In this document: piece by piece, positions 1-9,603 of the stretch | How positions within the stretch are numbered: position 1 is the stretch's first letter | How the letters are laid out: every line of letters starts with the position of its first letter | Origin: Streptomyces caelestis | GTDB lineage: Bacteria; Actinomycetota; Actinomycetes; Streptomycetales; Streptomycetaceae | Assembly: GCF_001279005.1 (NCBI RefSeq) | Contig: NZ_LGCN01000192.1 | Location: 1-64,000 of the forward strand | Reading direction: 5' to 3' | DNA length: 64,000 nucleotides | Program-made: the position numbers and the translations under genes | Notes under the pieces: generated by a model | The model's input: only the letters and a program-made list of their open reading frames with translations | What the model was told of the DNA's origin: nothing | Database searches by the model: none

Positions 1-3000
1 GAACTCGACCGTGCGCTCGGTGCCGTCCGGGTCACTGGCGTAGGAGCCCTCGGGGACGGTGAAGTGGTAGGGGTCGTAGCCCCAGTTGTAGGCGTCCTTC
101 GCCGCCGCCTTCGCCACGCACTCCTGCTGCCGGCCGGAGTCGGCCGGGTAGGAGGCGAGGTCGCAGTCGACGGTCGCCTGGTCGGACTTCTTCTCGGGGA
201 TGGTGGCGATGTCGAACGCGGGCAGCAGGTGCACGTACGAGGTGCCGGCCCGCGCGAGCTCGCGCAGGTGCCTGCTGCCGTCGCTGTCCTTGTCGGTGAA
301 GGCCAGGTAGGTGCCCCGGTGCTTCGCCGTGCGGTCCTCGACGGAGAAGTCGCGGATGTGCAGCTCCTGGATCTGCGCGTCCTTCAGCGGCACGGCCTTC
401 GGCTTGTCGTACGTCGACCACTCACGCGGCTTCAGGGACCGGTCGGCCAGGTCGACGACGAGGCTGCGCTCGGAGTCGGTGGTCAGGGCCACCGAGTAGG
501 GGTCGGTGACCTTGTTGGTGACGATCTCGCGGGTGCTGGGCGCCCACACCTTCACCTTGTACCGGTACTCCTCGTCCTTCCAGGAGCGGGGGCCGGTGAC
601 GGACCAGACGCCGGTGGCGTCGTCGCGGCGCATCCGGACGATGCGCTCGCCGATCTCCAGGGAGACGTCCTGCGCGGTCGGCGCCCACACGGAGAGGGTG
701 GGCCGGCCGTGGCGGAAGGTCGGGCCGAGCTTCGCCTTCGTGGCGCCGGCCGCGTAGAGGTCGTCGAGCACGCCCGCGATCTGCACGCCGGTCGCCGCGA
801 TCACGGCGCCGGTGGCGGCACGCTGGGTGGCGACGACCTGGCCGCGCAGGGCCTCGCGGACGCGGTCCCGGTCACGCGGGTCGACGGACCAGGCGGCGCC
901 CTTCGCGAGGTGCGGGAACTTCGCCTTCTGGGCGTCGGTGAGGGCCGACTTCGACAGGCGGATCCAGCGGGCGTCGCCGGTGTCCAGCTTGCCGTCCCTC
1001 ACCGCGACCGAGCCGGTGCGGGAGGCGAGGAGCTGGGTGGACGCGGCCGCTGCGGAGCCGTCCCAGACGAGGGTGGAGCGGTCGATCCAGACCGCCTTGG
1101 AGGTGGTCAGGTCGAGAGCGGCCGCGGACCCGGCGGGCTGCGGCAGCAGGTGCTTCTCCTGCCCGCTCACCAGCCACACCTCGTGGCCGTTCGCCTTGAG
1201 GTCGAGCGACCGGTCGGTGGGGAGGTCCTTCTCGTCGCCCTTGTGGAGGATGTAGCTGAGGCCGGTGGCACCCTCGGCGAGCGGCACCTCGAAGACAGCG
1301 CCATAGGTATCAGTCTTCACCGGCTCCAGCGGCTTCGACCAGTCGGTGGGGTTCGCGGCGCCGGTCCAGGTGTGCAGGCCCCAGCCGTCGTAGTCGCCGT
1401 CGGCGCGGTGGTAGTGCAGGACGGCCTTGGTGGTGTCCTGCGCCGGATACTCGGGCCGCTCGGTGGCGACGGTCTCGTCGCCCTGCTCGATCCAGACCTC
1501 GCCGGTGCGGGTCACGTCGATCGTGCGGTCGGCGGCGACGTCCTTGTTCCCATCCTTGTCGACCACCACGAAGCCGACGTCGGAGGCGCCCGGCTTCAGC
1601 TTGACCCAGGCGAAGGCGCCGTAGGCGTCACGGCCGGTGAAGGCGTGACCCGCGGGCCACTCGGTGGCCTCGCCGTCCGCGAGGTCGCCCCAGGCGTACA
1701 GGCCCCAGTCGTCGTAGTCGCCGTCCGTGCGCTTGTAGTGGACGATCGCGTAGTCGCGGGAGGCGGCGGTGGGCGGCTCCTCGACGGGCGGGGTGCCGGT
1801 GGTGGAGGCGGCCAGGGCGCTCGCGGTGCGGCCGGCCGAGTCGATCACGACGGCCTTGTAGCGCAGGGCGGTGCCGGCGGGGACGTCCTCGCCGATGGTG
1901 TGGGTGACCTTGTAGGGGGCGTGGTCGGCGGAGCCGAGCGTCCGCCACTTCCCGTTGCCGGTCTGGGCGGCGAAGACGACCCGGTTGAGCTGTCCGCCCT
2001 CGACGTCGGCGGTGAGCTCGACGGTGCCGGTGGCGCCGGCGTCCGGGGCCTTGAGCGTGACCGTGGGCTTCGCGGCGGGCTTCGCGAGCGGGCCGGAGGC
2101 CTTGAGGACGATCGCCGAGCCCGCCGGGACGGTGACGGTGATCTTCTTGTCGGCGCCGCTGGTGACGGTGGCGTCGGTGCCGTGGAGGCCCTTGTACGTC
2201 ATCCGGGCGGAGCCGGTCGCGAAGGTGGCCTTCCGGTCCTCGCCGGCGTTGTTGAAGGCGACGACGTACTCGGTGGTGTCCTTCTCCGTGCCGGTGCGGG
2301 AGAAGGCGTAGACGCCCGCGCCGTCGGCCGCGTACCGCTCCTGCTGGATGCCGTCGGTCAGGGCCGGGTGGGCCTTGCGCAGCTCGGCGAGAGCGCTGAT
2401 CTGCTCGTAGAGCGGTGCTCGCGTGTCGTAGGCGTCCTCGGCGTGGGTGCGGTCGGTGCCGATCAGGTCGTCGTCAAGGTAGTCGGCCGTGCGGGAGGCG
2501 AACAGGGTCTGGCGGGCGTCCTTGTCGCCGCCGGCGCCGGTGAAGCCCTGCTCGTCGCCGTAGTAGACGACCGGGTTGCCGCGGCTGAGGAACATCAGCT
2601 CGTTGGCGAGCATGTCCTTCCTCAGCAGCTCCGCGTCGGACGCCTGCGGGTCGTCCTGCTTCAGGAACGTCCCGAAGCGGCCCATGTCGTGGTTGCCGAG
2701 GAAGGTGACCTGCTCGTAGGCGTTGGCCTTGTCGGTGGCGTACTTGTAGTCGTCGCCGAAGACGGCCGCCAGCTTCCGCGCGCTGCCGCCCTGGGAGACG
2801 TACTGCCGTGCCGCCTCCTGGAAGGGGAAGTCGAGCGTGGCGTCGAGGCGGCCCTGGGTGACGTACGGGGCGGTGACGTTCGTGTCGGCGGAGTAGACCT
2901 CGCCGAACATGAAGAAGTCGTCCCGGCCCTTCTTGGCCGCGTAGGCGTCCAGGGCGGTGGCCCATTGGGTCCAGAACTCCATGTTGACGTGCTTCACGGT

Positions 3001-3987
3001 GTCGATCCGGAAGCCGTCGATGTCGAAGTCCCTCACCCACCGCCGGTAGATCTTCTCCATGCCGTCGACGACCTCGGGACGCTCGGTCCACAGGTCGTCG
3101 AGCCCGGAGAAGTCGCCGTACTCGCCGGACTCGCCGACGAAGGTGGAGTCGCCCCGGTTGTGGTACATCTCCGGGTCGTTGAGCCAGGACGGGACCTTGA
3201 CCCGCTTCTTGGCGTCGGGCACCACGGGGGTGCGCGGGAAGGAACCGCCGTCCACGCGCGGGAACCTCCGGGACCCGTCGGCGTAGTCGGCGTCGTCGAA
3301 GGGCTCGCCGTCCTTCGTCAGGTACGGGAAGGCGCCCTTCGACAGGTAGCCGTAGGACTTCTCCTCGTAGTCGACGACGTCGGCGGTGTGGTTGGTGATG
3401 ACGTCGAAGAAGACCTTCATGCCCTTGGCGTGGGCCTTGTCGATGAGCTTCTCGAGGTCCTCGTTGGTGCCGAAGTGCGGGTCGACCTGGGTGAAGTCGG
3501 TGATCCAGTAGCCGTGGTAGCCGGCGGAGGCGTCCTTGCCCGTCCCCTGCACGGGCTGGTTCTTGAAGAGGGGCGCCATCCAGATGGCGGTGGTGCCGAG
3601 CCCCTTGATGTAGTCGAGCCTCTTCGTCAGGCCCTTGAGGTCGCCGCCCTGGTAGAAGCCCTTGTCGGTGGGGTCGTACCCGGTGGCGAGGCGCGAACCG
3701 GTCAGTCCGCCGCGGTCGTTTTCCGGGTCGCCGTTGGCGAAGCGGTCCGGCAGGACGAAGTAGAACTGCTCGCGGGTCAGGTCGTGGCGCGCCGGGGCCT
3801 TCGCGAGCTGCGCGTCCGAGGGCGGCGCGGGCGGGGTGGCGGCACTGGCGGCGACCGGTTGCACCAAGGCCGCGGCGAGCGCGGCCACGGTGACGGCGGC
3901 GACACGTCCGCCCCGCGCGGTGCGGCGCCCCGGGGGCGCGGGCCATCTGGGTATCAAGGCAGTGAACTCCTTGCGCTTACGGCTCAT
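1..3987 (-). CDS. pulA: Secreted bifunctional alpha-amylase/pullulanase, C-terminus cut off by the window edge
   Basis: This extracellular enzyme degrades starch and pullulan. The frame is open from an ATG at 3987 to base 1 (1329 codons), so the C-terminus is missing. A signal peptide covers about residues 1-48. An N-terminal GH13 amylase barrel follows, with nucleophile D329 in DGFRID, acid E363 in FGEVY and D434 in GNHD. Next come a beta domain, a linker and two pullulanase-associated (PUD) starch-binding repeats at about residues 745-930, each containing DGDYD.WGL. The second half starts with the pullulanase N-terminal/CBM48 region and reaches the type I pullulanase motif YNWGYDP near residue 1300. 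Two catalytic GH13 modules in one chain indicate an amylopullulanase cutting alpha-1,4 and alpha-1,6 bonds. It is the distal gene of the minus-strand maltose region. The second active site lies outside the window. Confidence 0.93.
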   Translation of the reverse strand, partial: MSRKRKEFTALIPRWPAPPGRRTARGGRVAAVTVAALAAALVQPVAASAATPPAPPSDAQLAKAPARHDLTREQFYFVLPDRFANGDPENDRGGLTGSRLATGYDPTDKGFYQGGDLKGLTKRLDYIKGLGTTAIWMAPLFKNQPVQGTGKDASAGYHGYWITDFTQVDPHFGTNEDLEKLIDKAHAKGMKVFFDVITNHTADVVDYEEKSYGYLSKGAFPYLTKDGEPFDDADYADGSRRFPRVDGGSFPRTPVVPDAKKRVKVPSWLNDPEMYHNRGDSTFVGESGEYGDFSGLDDLWTERPEVVDGMEKIYRRWVRDFDIDGFRIDTVKHVNMEFWTQWATALDAYAAKKGRDDFFMFGEVYSADTNVTAPYVTQGRLDATLDFPFQEAARQYVSQGGSARKLAAVFGDDYKYATDKANAYEQVTFLGNHDMGRFGTFLKQDDPQASDAELLRKDMLANELMFLSRGNPVVYYGDEQGFTGAGGDKDARQTLFASRTADYLDDDLIGTDRTHAEDAYDTRAPLYEQISALAELRKAHPALTDGIQQERYAADGAGVYAFSRTGTEKDTTEYVVAFNNAGEDRKATFATGSARMTYKGLHGTDATVTSGADKKITVTVPAGSAIVLKASGPLAKPAAKPTVTLKAPDAGATGTVELTADVEGGQLNRVVFAAQTGNGKWRTLGSADHAPYKVTHTIGEDVPAGTALRYKAVVIDSAGRTASALAASTTGTPPVEEPPTAASRDYAIVHYKRTDGDYDDWGLYAWGDLADGEATEWPAGHAFTGRDAYGAFAWVKLKPGASDVGFVVVDKDGNKDVAADRTIDVTRTGEVWIEQGDETVATERPEYPAQDTTKAVLHYHRADGDYDGWGLHTWTGAANPTDWSKPLEPVKTDTYGAVFEVPLAEGATGLSYILHKGDEKDLPTDRSLDLKANGHEVWLVSGQEKHLLPQPAGSAAALDLTTSKAVWIDRSTLVWDGSAAAASTQLLASRTGSVAVRDGKLDTGDARWIRLSKSALTDAQKAKFPHLAKGAAWSVDPRDRDRVREALRGQVVATQRAATGAVIAATGVQIAGVLDDLYAAGATKAKLGPTFRHGRPTLSVWAPTAQDVSLEIGERIVRMRRDDATGVWSVTGPRSWKDEEYRYKVKVWAPSTREIVTNKVTDPYSVALTTDSERSLVVDLADRSLKPREWSTYDKPKAVPLKDAQIQELHIRDFSVEDRTAKHRGTYLAFTDKDSDGSRHLRELARAGTSYVHLLPAFDIATIPEKKSDQATVDCDLASYPADSGRQQECVAKAAAKDAYNWGYDPYHFTVPEGSYASDPDGTERTVEF

Positions 3988-4019
3988 TGGGTCCGACCCC
4001 ACGCCACGGCGACGGCCTG

Positions 4020-4110
4020 TTTCGGCCACGTCACCGGAGCGTCGGCGTGACCGTATCGCCGTTGAAAGCTTTACAGCAAGGGTTGTGAAAGTAACGGTAA
4101 GGACTTTCAT
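4020..4110 (-). promoter_or_regulatory. Promoter/operator region of the amylopullulanase gene
   Basis: This is the only non-coding DNA between the amylase terminator and the pulA start. Read on the minus strand it contains CTTGCTGTAAAGCTTTC, similar to the CTTGC-type sites in front of the amylase and malE genes. It also holds a TGAAAG...CTTTCA inverted pair. MalR control is inferred from this similarity. Confidence 0.4.
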
Positions 4111-4116
4111 GCGGAC

Positions 4117-4157
4117 GCGGGCCGCGCCGCCGTCCCGTGAACGGCGGCGCGGCCCGC
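4117..4157 (-). terminator. Strong terminator hairpin behind the alpha-amylase gene
   Basis: Two perfectly complementary 17-base arms (4117-4133 and 4141-4157) enclose a 7-base loop. The hairpin starts 4 bases after the amylase stop codon. It lacks a T-run, as is common for Streptomyces terminators, and should separate the amylase and pulA transcripts. Confidence 0.85.
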
Positions 4158-4161
4158 GGGT

Positions 4162-5535
4162 TCAGCAGGACGACTTGCCGGCGTACACCGCGAGGGCCGT
4201 GTTCGAGCCCAGGGTGGCGGTCAGCTGTCCGGAACCGTTCACCGTCACCGTGGTGTTGTTCTGGATGTTGCAGTACGTGCCCGCGGGGAGGGAGGTCTGG
4301 TAGGTGCGGGTCAGGGAGCCGGACTCGTGGTTGACGGCCACGAAGCCCTTGCCGCCCCGGCCGAAGGCGATGGCGTCATTGCCGTTGTCCCACCAGTTGG
4401 TGACCGCCTGGCCGCGGGTGGCGTTGCGGAAGGCGACCATGGACTTGATCTCCGGCCAGTTGTGCTGGCACTTCCAGCCGCTCTGCCAGCAGGCGTCGAC
4501 CCGGCCTCCGTTCGGCGGTCCCGCGTCGGTGTCCGAGAACTCGTACCCCGAGTTGACGTCCGGGGCGCCGTAGGGCCAGGCCAGCATGAAGACGTTGGCC
4601 AGGGTGTAGGTGGCGTTGTCCTTGTAGTTGAGGGTGGAGCCGTTGCGCTCGGTGTCGTGGTTGTCGACGAAGACGCCGGCGACGGAGCTGTTCAGGTAGC
4701 CCCAGCCCTCGCCGTAGTTCTTCAGGTAGGCGAGGTTCTCGTTGTTGAAGACCCGCTTGAGGTCGTAGGCGTACCGGAACTCCTGGACGTCGCCGTTGCC
4801 CGTGTACTCGGTGGGCTGGACGGCCTCGCCGGCGCCGTGGATGACCTCCTGCTTCCAGTACACGCCCGGCTTGCTCAGCCGGGACTTGATGTTGGCCAGG
4901 TCGGCGGCGGGCATGTGCTTGGCGGCGTCGATGCGGAAGCCGTCCACGCCGAGGGAGAGCAGGTCGTTCATGTACCCGGCGATGGCCTTGCGGACGTACT
5001 CCTCGCCGGTGTCGAGGTCGGCGAGTCCGACCAGCTCGCAGTTCTGGACGTTCCCGCGGTCGCCGTAGTTGCTGATCTGCGCGGTGCAGTCGTCGAAGTC
5101 GTACGAGGAGTACAGGCCGGGGTAGTTGTACTTCGTGTACGACGATCCGCCGGTACCGGTGCCGTTGCCCGCGGACATGTGGTTGATGACCGTGTCGGCG
5201 ACGACCTTGACGCCGGCCGCGTGACACGTGTCGACCATGCTCTTGAACGCGGTGCGGTCACCGAGCCGCCCGGCGATCCTGTAGCTCACCGGCTGGTACG
5301 ACGTCCACCACTGCGCGCCCTGTATGTGCTCGGCGGGCGGGGAGACCTGGACGTATCCGTATCCGGCGGGGCCGAGGGTGGTGGTGCACTCGCGGGCGAC
5401 GGAGGCGAAGTTCCACTCGAAGAGGACGGCGGTGACGTCCTTGCCGCCCGGCGGGGAGGCCTGCGCACCGGTCGGGGTCATGACAACCGAGGCTGCCGCG
5501 AGTGCGGCGGCCACGGCAAAAGTTCTGCGTGCCAT
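4162..5535 (-). CDS. Secreted alpha-amylase (GH13)
   Basis: This 457-residue enzyme hydrolyses alpha-1,4 bonds of starch outside the cell. It has an N-terminal signal peptide (about residues 1-26, ending near GAQA). The GH13 barrel carries nucleophile D203 in GFRIDAAKH, acid E230 in KQEVIHG and D294 in FVDNHD. The C-terminal beta domain ends at SSC. No starch-binding CBM20 is present, so it is shorter than the roughly 560-residue Streptomyces amylases that carry one. The start is supported by GAAGG about 8 bases upstream. The gene lies between pulA and aglA on the same strand and has its own operator region. Confidence 0.95.
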   Translation of the reverse strand: MARRTFAVAAALAAASVVMTPTGAQASPPGGKDVTAVLFEWNFASVARECTTTLGPAGYGYVQVSPPAEHIQGAQWWTSYQPVSYRIAGRLGDRTAFKSMVDTCHAAGVKVVADTVINHMSAGNGTGTGGSSYTKYNYPGLYSSYDFDDCTAQISNYGDRGNVQNCELVGLADLDTGEEYVRKAIAGYMNDLLSLGVDGFRIDAAKHMPAADLANIKSRLSKPGVYWKQEVIHGAGEAVQPTEYTGNGDVQEFRYAYDLKRVFNNENLAYLKNYGEGWGYLNSSVAGVFVDNHDTERNGSTLNYKDNATYTLANVFMLAWPYGAPDVNSGYEFSDTDAGPPNGGRVDACWQSGWKCQHNWPEIKSMVAFRNATRGQAVTNWWDNGNDAIAFGRGGKGFVAVNHESGSLTRTYQTSLPAGTYCNIQNNTTVTVNGSGQLTATLGSNTALAVYAGKSSC

Positions 5536-5584
5536 GTGGGGTTACCTTCTTCATCGAAGGGTGTGGGGATACCGCCCTGACTGC

Positions 5585-5626
5585 TTGAAGCTTCTTGCGG
5601 AAAGCTTCCGCAACCTTGCGGCAACC
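5585..5626 (-). promoter_or_regulatory. MalR-type operator in front of the alpha-amylase gene
   Basis: At 5595-5613 there is a perfect inverted repeat with arms TTGCGGAA/TTCCGCAA and spacer AGC. A further CTTGCGGCAA copy follows at 5615-5624. These CTTGCGG units resemble the repeats required for maltose induction and glucose repression of Streptomyces amylase promoters, which are bound by MalR/Reg1. Assignment to MalR is by analogy. Confidence 0.7.
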
Positions 5627-5700
5627 CAGATGTTAGAGGCCCGCCGCCCGAAAGGGCAGCGGGCCGTACCCACTTCAATGAAAAAGTTGCGGGACGGGCC

Positions 5701-7395
5701 TCAGCCCGTGGTCCACCACACGGTGGTGTCGGCCGGCACCTTCGCCCCGCCGGCCGTCTCCTCCACCTCACCGCTGGCGAGCAGGACACGACCGTACACG
5801 GGGGTGGTCACCGGCTCCCCCGTGGTGTTGGCGACGCACACGAACTCCCCGCGCCGGAAGGCGAGGACGCCCTCGGGGGCCCCCAGCCACTCCACCGCGT
5901 CGCCCGCGCCCAGGTCGGCCCGGTCCCGGCGGACGGCGAGCGCGGACCGGTACAGCTCCAGGGTCGAGCCGGGGTCGCCGGTCTGCGCCTCGACGCTCAG
6001 CCCGCCCCACTCCGCCGGCTGCGGCAGCCAGCTGCCGCCGTCGCCGAAGCCGTACGAGGAGCCCTCGCGGGTCCACGGGATCGGCACCCGGCAGCCGTCC
6101 CGGAAGCCGTCCTGGCCGGCGCCCCGGAAGTACGCCGGGTCCTGGCGCACCTCGTCCGGCAGGTCGACGACGTCGGGCAGGCCGAGCTCCTCGCCCTGGT
6201 AGACGTAGGCCGAACCGGGCAGCGCCAGCATCAGCAGCGTCGCCGCGCGCGCCCGCCGCAGACCCAGCTCGCGGTCGCCGGCCAGACGGATCTGGGTGCC
6301 GAGGCCGGCCGGGTTGGCGAAGCGGGTGGCGTGCCGGGTGACGTCGTGGTTCGACAGCACCCAGGTGGCCGGGGCTCCGACCGGGCGCATGGCGTCCAGC
6401 GTGCGGTCGATGACCGTGCGCAGCTCCTCGGCGTCCCAGTGGGTACCGAGGTACTGGAAGTTGAACGCCTGGTGCAGCTCGTCGGGACGGACGTAGTGGG
6501 CGGTGCGCTCGACGGTCGGGGTCCAGGCCTCCGCGACGAAGATGCGCTCGCCGGAGTACTCGTCGAGGATGAGCCGCCACTGCCGGTAGATGTCGTGCAC
6601 GCCGTCCTGGTCGAAGAACGGCATGACATCGTTGCCCAGGAGCTTCAGCTGCTCGTGGGATCCAAGGTCGGGCAGGCCCTCGGCCTTCACCATGCCGTGA
6701 GCGACGTCGATGCGGAAGCCGTCCACGCCCATGTCGAGCCAGAAGCGGAGGATGGAGCGGAACTCGTCGCCGACCGCCGGGTGCTCCCAGTTGAAGTCGG
6801 GCTGCTCGGGGGCGAACAGGTGCAGGTACCACTCGCCGGGCGTGCCGTCGGGCTCGGTGACGCGGGTCCAGGCGGGACCGCCGAAGATCGACTCCCAGTC
6901 GTTGGGCGGCAGCTCGCCGTTCGCGCCCTTGCCGGGACGGAAGTGGTAGCGGTCGCGCGAGGGCGAGCCGGGGCCCTCGGCGAGGGCGCGCTTGAACCAT
7001 TCGTGCTGGTCGGAGGAGTGGTTCGGGACCAGGTCGACGATGATCCTGAGGCCGAGGCCGTGGGCGTCGCGGATCAGCGCGTCGGCGTCGAGCAGGGTGC
7101 CGAACATGGGGTCGACGGCGCGGTAGTCGGCGACGTCGTAGCCGGCGTCGGCCTGCGGGGAGGCGTAGAAAGGGCTGAGCCACACGGCGTCGACACCGAG
7201 GTCGCGCAGGTACGGCAGGCGGGAGCGGATGCCTTCCAGGTCGCCCATGCCGTCGCCGTTGCCGTCGGCGAAGCTGCGCGGGTAGACCTGGTAGATCACC
7301 GCGTCCCGCCACCAGTCGCGGCGCCGGGCGACGGTGGCGACGGCCGCGTCGGCGGTGGGGGTCGGGGCCGGGGCTGCGGAGTGCTGCTGGCTCAT
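5701..7395 (-). CDS. aglA: Alpha-glucosidase AglA (GH13)
   Basis: This 564-residue cytoplasmic enzyme releases glucose from imported maltose and maltodextrins. The barrel starts at WWRDAVIYQVYPRSF, typical of the oligo-1,6-glucosidase/alpha-glucosidase group. Catalytic residues are D230 (GFRIDVAHG), E289 (FVAEAW) and D351 (SNHD). No signal peptide is seen. I chose the ATG at 7395 because AAGGA sits 6 bases upstream; the frame stays open further upstream without a comparable ribosome site. The gene lies downstream of malG in the same orientation, with a repeat element in the roughly 180-base gap, so it may be read from the malEFG promoter or from its own. Confidence 0.94.
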   Translation of the reverse strand: MSQQHSAAPAPTPTADAAVATVARRRDWWRDAVIYQVYPRSFADGNGDGMGDLEGIRSRLPYLRDLGVDAVWLSPFYASPQADAGYDVADYRAVDPMFGTLLDADALIRDAHGLGLRIIVDLVPNHSSDQHEWFKRALAEGPGSPSRDRYHFRPGKGANGELPPNDWESIFGGPAWTRVTEPDGTPGEWYLHLFAPEQPDFNWEHPAVGDEFRSILRFWLDMGVDGFRIDVAHGMVKAEGLPDLGSHEQLKLLGNDVMPFFDQDGVHDIYRQWRLILDEYSGERIFVAEAWTPTVERTAHYVRPDELHQAFNFQYLGTHWDAEELRTVIDRTLDAMRPVGAPATWVLSNHDVTRHATRFANPAGLGTQIRLAGDRELGLRRARAATLLMLALPGSAYVYQGEELGLPDVVDLPDEVRQDPAYFRGAGQDGFRDGCRVPIPWTREGSSYGFGDGGSWLPQPAEWGGLSVEAQTGDPGSTLELYRSALAVRRDRADLGAGDAVEWLGAPEGVLAFRRGEFVCVANTTGEPVTTPVYGRVLLASGEVEETAGGAKVPADTTVWWTTG

Positions 7396-7476
7396 GTCGT
7401 CCTTGATACGAGTGCGGTCGGGAGACGAGTGGGGGTGGGCGGCGGGAGACGAGGCGGCCGCGGTGACGGCGGGGTC

Positions 7477-7517
7477 TGGGGGTCCCCCCGCTCGAGCGAA
7501 GCCGAGAGTGGGGGAGG
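7477..7517. repeat. Dispersed 41-bp repeat, copy 1
   Basis: In the malG-aglA gap, a GGGGGTCCCCCC palindrome is followed by CTCGAGCGAAGCCGAGAGTG and GGGGAGG. A 40-base exact match on the other strand lies at 34436-34475. It is therefore a dispersed palindromic intergenic element. Confidence 0.8.
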
Positions 7518-7576
7518 ACACCGCGGCCGCCTGCCCGCGCACGGCGGGCGCGCGCGGGAGTCGTCGCACGAAGGGG

Positions 7577-8488
7577 TCAGCCCTTCGTGCCGCCGGCGGT
7601 GAGACCGGTGACCAGGTTCTTCTGCACGAGGTAGAAGAACGCGGAGACCGGTATCGCGATCAGGACCGCGGTGGCGGCCATGAGGTTGCGCTGTGCGTCG
7701 TGCTCGCTGACGAAGCTCTGCAGACCGACGGCGAGGGTGTACTTCTCGTCGTCGAGCATGAACGTCGTGGCGAAGGCGACCTCGCCGAACGCGGTGATGA
7801 AGCTGTAGAACGCGGCGACCGCCAGTCCGGGTTTGGCGAGCGGCAGGATCAGCCGCGCGAACGTGCCGAAGGGGGTCAGCCCGTCGACGCGTCCCGCCTC
7901 GTCGATCTCGAACGGGATGGTGTCGAAGTAGCCCTTCATCAGCCAGGCGCAGTACGGCACCGCCGTCGAGCAGTAGACGAGGATGAGTCCAAGGTAGCTG
8001 TCGATGAGCTGCAGGTCCGAGAGGATCTGGTACATCGGGACCATCAGGACGGCCACCGGGAACATCTGGGTGAGCAGGAGCACCCACATGAACTTCCTGT
8101 ACCCCGGGAAGCGCATGCGGGAGACCGCGTAGCCGGTGGTAGCGGCGACCAGGACGCCGATGACCGTGGTGCCGAGCGAGACGATCAGCGAGCTCTTCAG
8201 CCAGTCGAAGAAGTTCGTGTTCTGCAGGACGAAGGAGTAGTTGTCCAGCGTCATCTTGCCCCAGATGCCGCCGGGACGCAGATAGTCGTCCTTGTCGGGG
8301 CCGAGGGACAGGAAGACCAGCCAGGCGACCGGGAACAGCGCGATCAGACTGGCCACGGTCAGCACGCCGTGCGTGGTGAGGCGGGCCAGCGGGCCGCTCT
8401 CGTCGCGCCGGCGCGACCTGCGGGCCGGGACCTTGTCGTCGGCAGGCCGGTCCGCCGGAGCAGTGGGGGTGACGGTGGAGGTGCTCAT
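7577..8488 (-). CDS. malG: Maltose/maltodextrin ABC transporter permease MalG
   Basis: This 303-residue membrane protein is one of the two permeases of the alpha-glucoside importer. It has six predicted membrane spans. The cytoplasmic EAA loop that docks the ATPase reads EAGRVDGLTPFGTFARLILP. A GGAG ribosome site precedes the ATG at 8488. The start lies 13 bases after the malF stop, so the two are translated from one message. No ATP-binding subunit is encoded nearby. Streptomyces carbohydrate importers of this type usually share the ATPase MsiK encoded elsewhere. Confidence 0.95.
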   Translation of the reverse strand: MSTSTVTPTAPADRPADDKVPARRSRRRDESGPLARLTTHGVLTVASLIALFPVAWLVFLSLGPDKDDYLRPGGIWGKMTLDNYSFVLQNTNFFDWLKSSLIVSLGTTVIGVLVAATTGYAVSRMRFPGYRKFMWVLLLTQMFPVAVLMVPMYQILSDLQLIDSYLGLILVYCSTAVPYCAWLMKGYFDTIPFEIDEAGRVDGLTPFGTFARLILPLAKPGLAVAAFYSFITAFGEVAFATTFMLDDEKYTLAVGLQSFVSEHDAQRNLMAATAVLIAIPVSAFFYLVQKNLVTGLTAGGTKG

Positions 8489-8501
8489 GGGGACTCCTGC
8501 C

Positions 8502-9506
8502 TCAGATCGCGAGCTGCTGCTCGTTGCGGTTCAGCCAGCGGCGGTAGAAGGAGGTGAAGACGACCAGGATGGCCAGCAGCAGCATGCCGTAGGCCGCGGA
8601 CTCGGCGAACTCGCGCGGCTGCTGTCCGAAGCCGAGCTGGTAGGCCCAGGTCACGAGGATCTGCGCCTCCGGGGCGGTGTTGCCGAACAGCAGGAAGATG
8701 ACGGCGAACTGGTTGAAGGTCCAGATGACGCCGAGCAGGACCACGGTGGAGCTGACCGAGCGCAGGCCGGGCAGGGTGACGTGGCGGAACCGCTGCCAGG
8801 CGTTCGCGCCGTCCATCTCGGCCGCCTCGTACAGGCTGGCGTCGATGGACTGCAGACCGCCGAGCAGGGAGATCATCATGAAGGGCACACCGCACCAGGT
8901 GTTGACCGTGATGGCGGCGACGCGCTGCCAGAAGGTGTCCTCCAGCCACTGCGGCGTCGGCAGGCCGAGGGAGTCCAGGGCGGTGTTGATGATGCCGGCG
9001 TCGGCGAGCATGAAGCGCCAGCCGAAGACGGTGACGAAGGTCGGCACGGCCCACGGCAGGATCAGGAGCAGCCGGTAGAGGGTGCGCCCGCGCAGCTTCT
9101 GGTTGAGCAGCAGGGCGAGGCCCAGGCCGATGCCGTAGTGCAGGGCGACACAGGCGGCCGTCCACACGATCGTCCAGATGAAGTGCGACCAGAAGCGGTC
9201 GTAGGCCGTCTCGCCCCACAGGATGTCGGCGTAGTTGTCGATGCCGATGAACTTGTAGGTGGCCTCGATCTCGTTGACGCCGATGGTGCGGGCCGAGTTC
9301 AGGCTGTCCGCGTCGGTGAGGGTGAGGTAGAAGCCGTACGCCAGGGGGTACAGCACGATGACGCCGAGCACCAGGGCCACCGGCGCGATCATGGCGTAGG
9401 CGTACCAGTGCTTCTGGAAACTGCGCTTCAGGCGGCCGGCCGGGCCGGGGCGGGGCGCGCGGTCACCGCGGCGCTTGCCGGTCGCGCGGTCGATGGCGAC
9501 TGTCAT
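8502..9506 (-). CDS. malF: Maltose/maltodextrin ABC transporter permease MalF
   Basis: This 334-residue protein is the partner permease of MalG. It has a cytoplasmic N-terminus rich in Arg and Pro and six membrane spans. The EAA loop reads EAAEMDGANAWQRFRHVTLP. The ATG at 9506 follows an AAGGTG site. The gene lies 97 bases downstream of malE, and that gap contains a strong hairpin expected to lower permease expression relative to the binding protein. The order malE-malF-malG is the standard one. Confidence 0.95.
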   Translation of the reverse strand: MTVAIDRATGKRRGDRAPRPGPAGRLKRSFQKHWYAYAMIAPVALVLGVIVLYPLAYGFYLTLTDADSLNSARTIGVNEIEATYKFIGIDNYADILWGETAYDRFWSHFIWTIVWTAACVALHYGIGLGLALLLNQKLRGRTLYRLLLILPWAVPTFVTVFGWRFMLADAGIINTALDSLGLPTPQWLEDTFWQRVAAITVNTWCGVPFMMISLLGGLQSIDASLYEAAEMDGANAWQRFRHVTLPGLRSVSSTVVLLGVIWTFNQFAVIFLLFGNTAPEAQILVTWAYQLGFGQQPREFAESAAYGMLLLAILVVFTSFYRRWLNRNEQQLAI

Positions 9507-9553
9507 GGTTCGGCACCTTCTGGATGATCAAGGAGTACGGCACACAGGCCGGC

Positions 9554-9594
9554 GGCCGCCGGACCCTCCCCTCCTGGAAGCGGGTCCGGCGGCC
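9554..9594 (-). terminator. Intercistronic hairpin between malE and malF
   Basis: Perfect 13-base arms GGCCGCCGGACCC and GGGTCCGGCGGCC enclose 15 bases, right after the malE stop. This is probably a partial terminator or 3'-end stabiliser that keeps binding-protein levels above those of the permeases. The functional role is inferred from its position. Confidence 0.8.
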
Positions 9595-9603
9595 ACACGG
9601 GCA

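Noticed and set aside
64..4050. 1328-codon open frame on the plus strand
   Set aside because: It is antisense to the amylopullulanase. Its composition (Gly, Arg, Val-rich, no domain) is what a GC-rich gene gives on the opposite strand.
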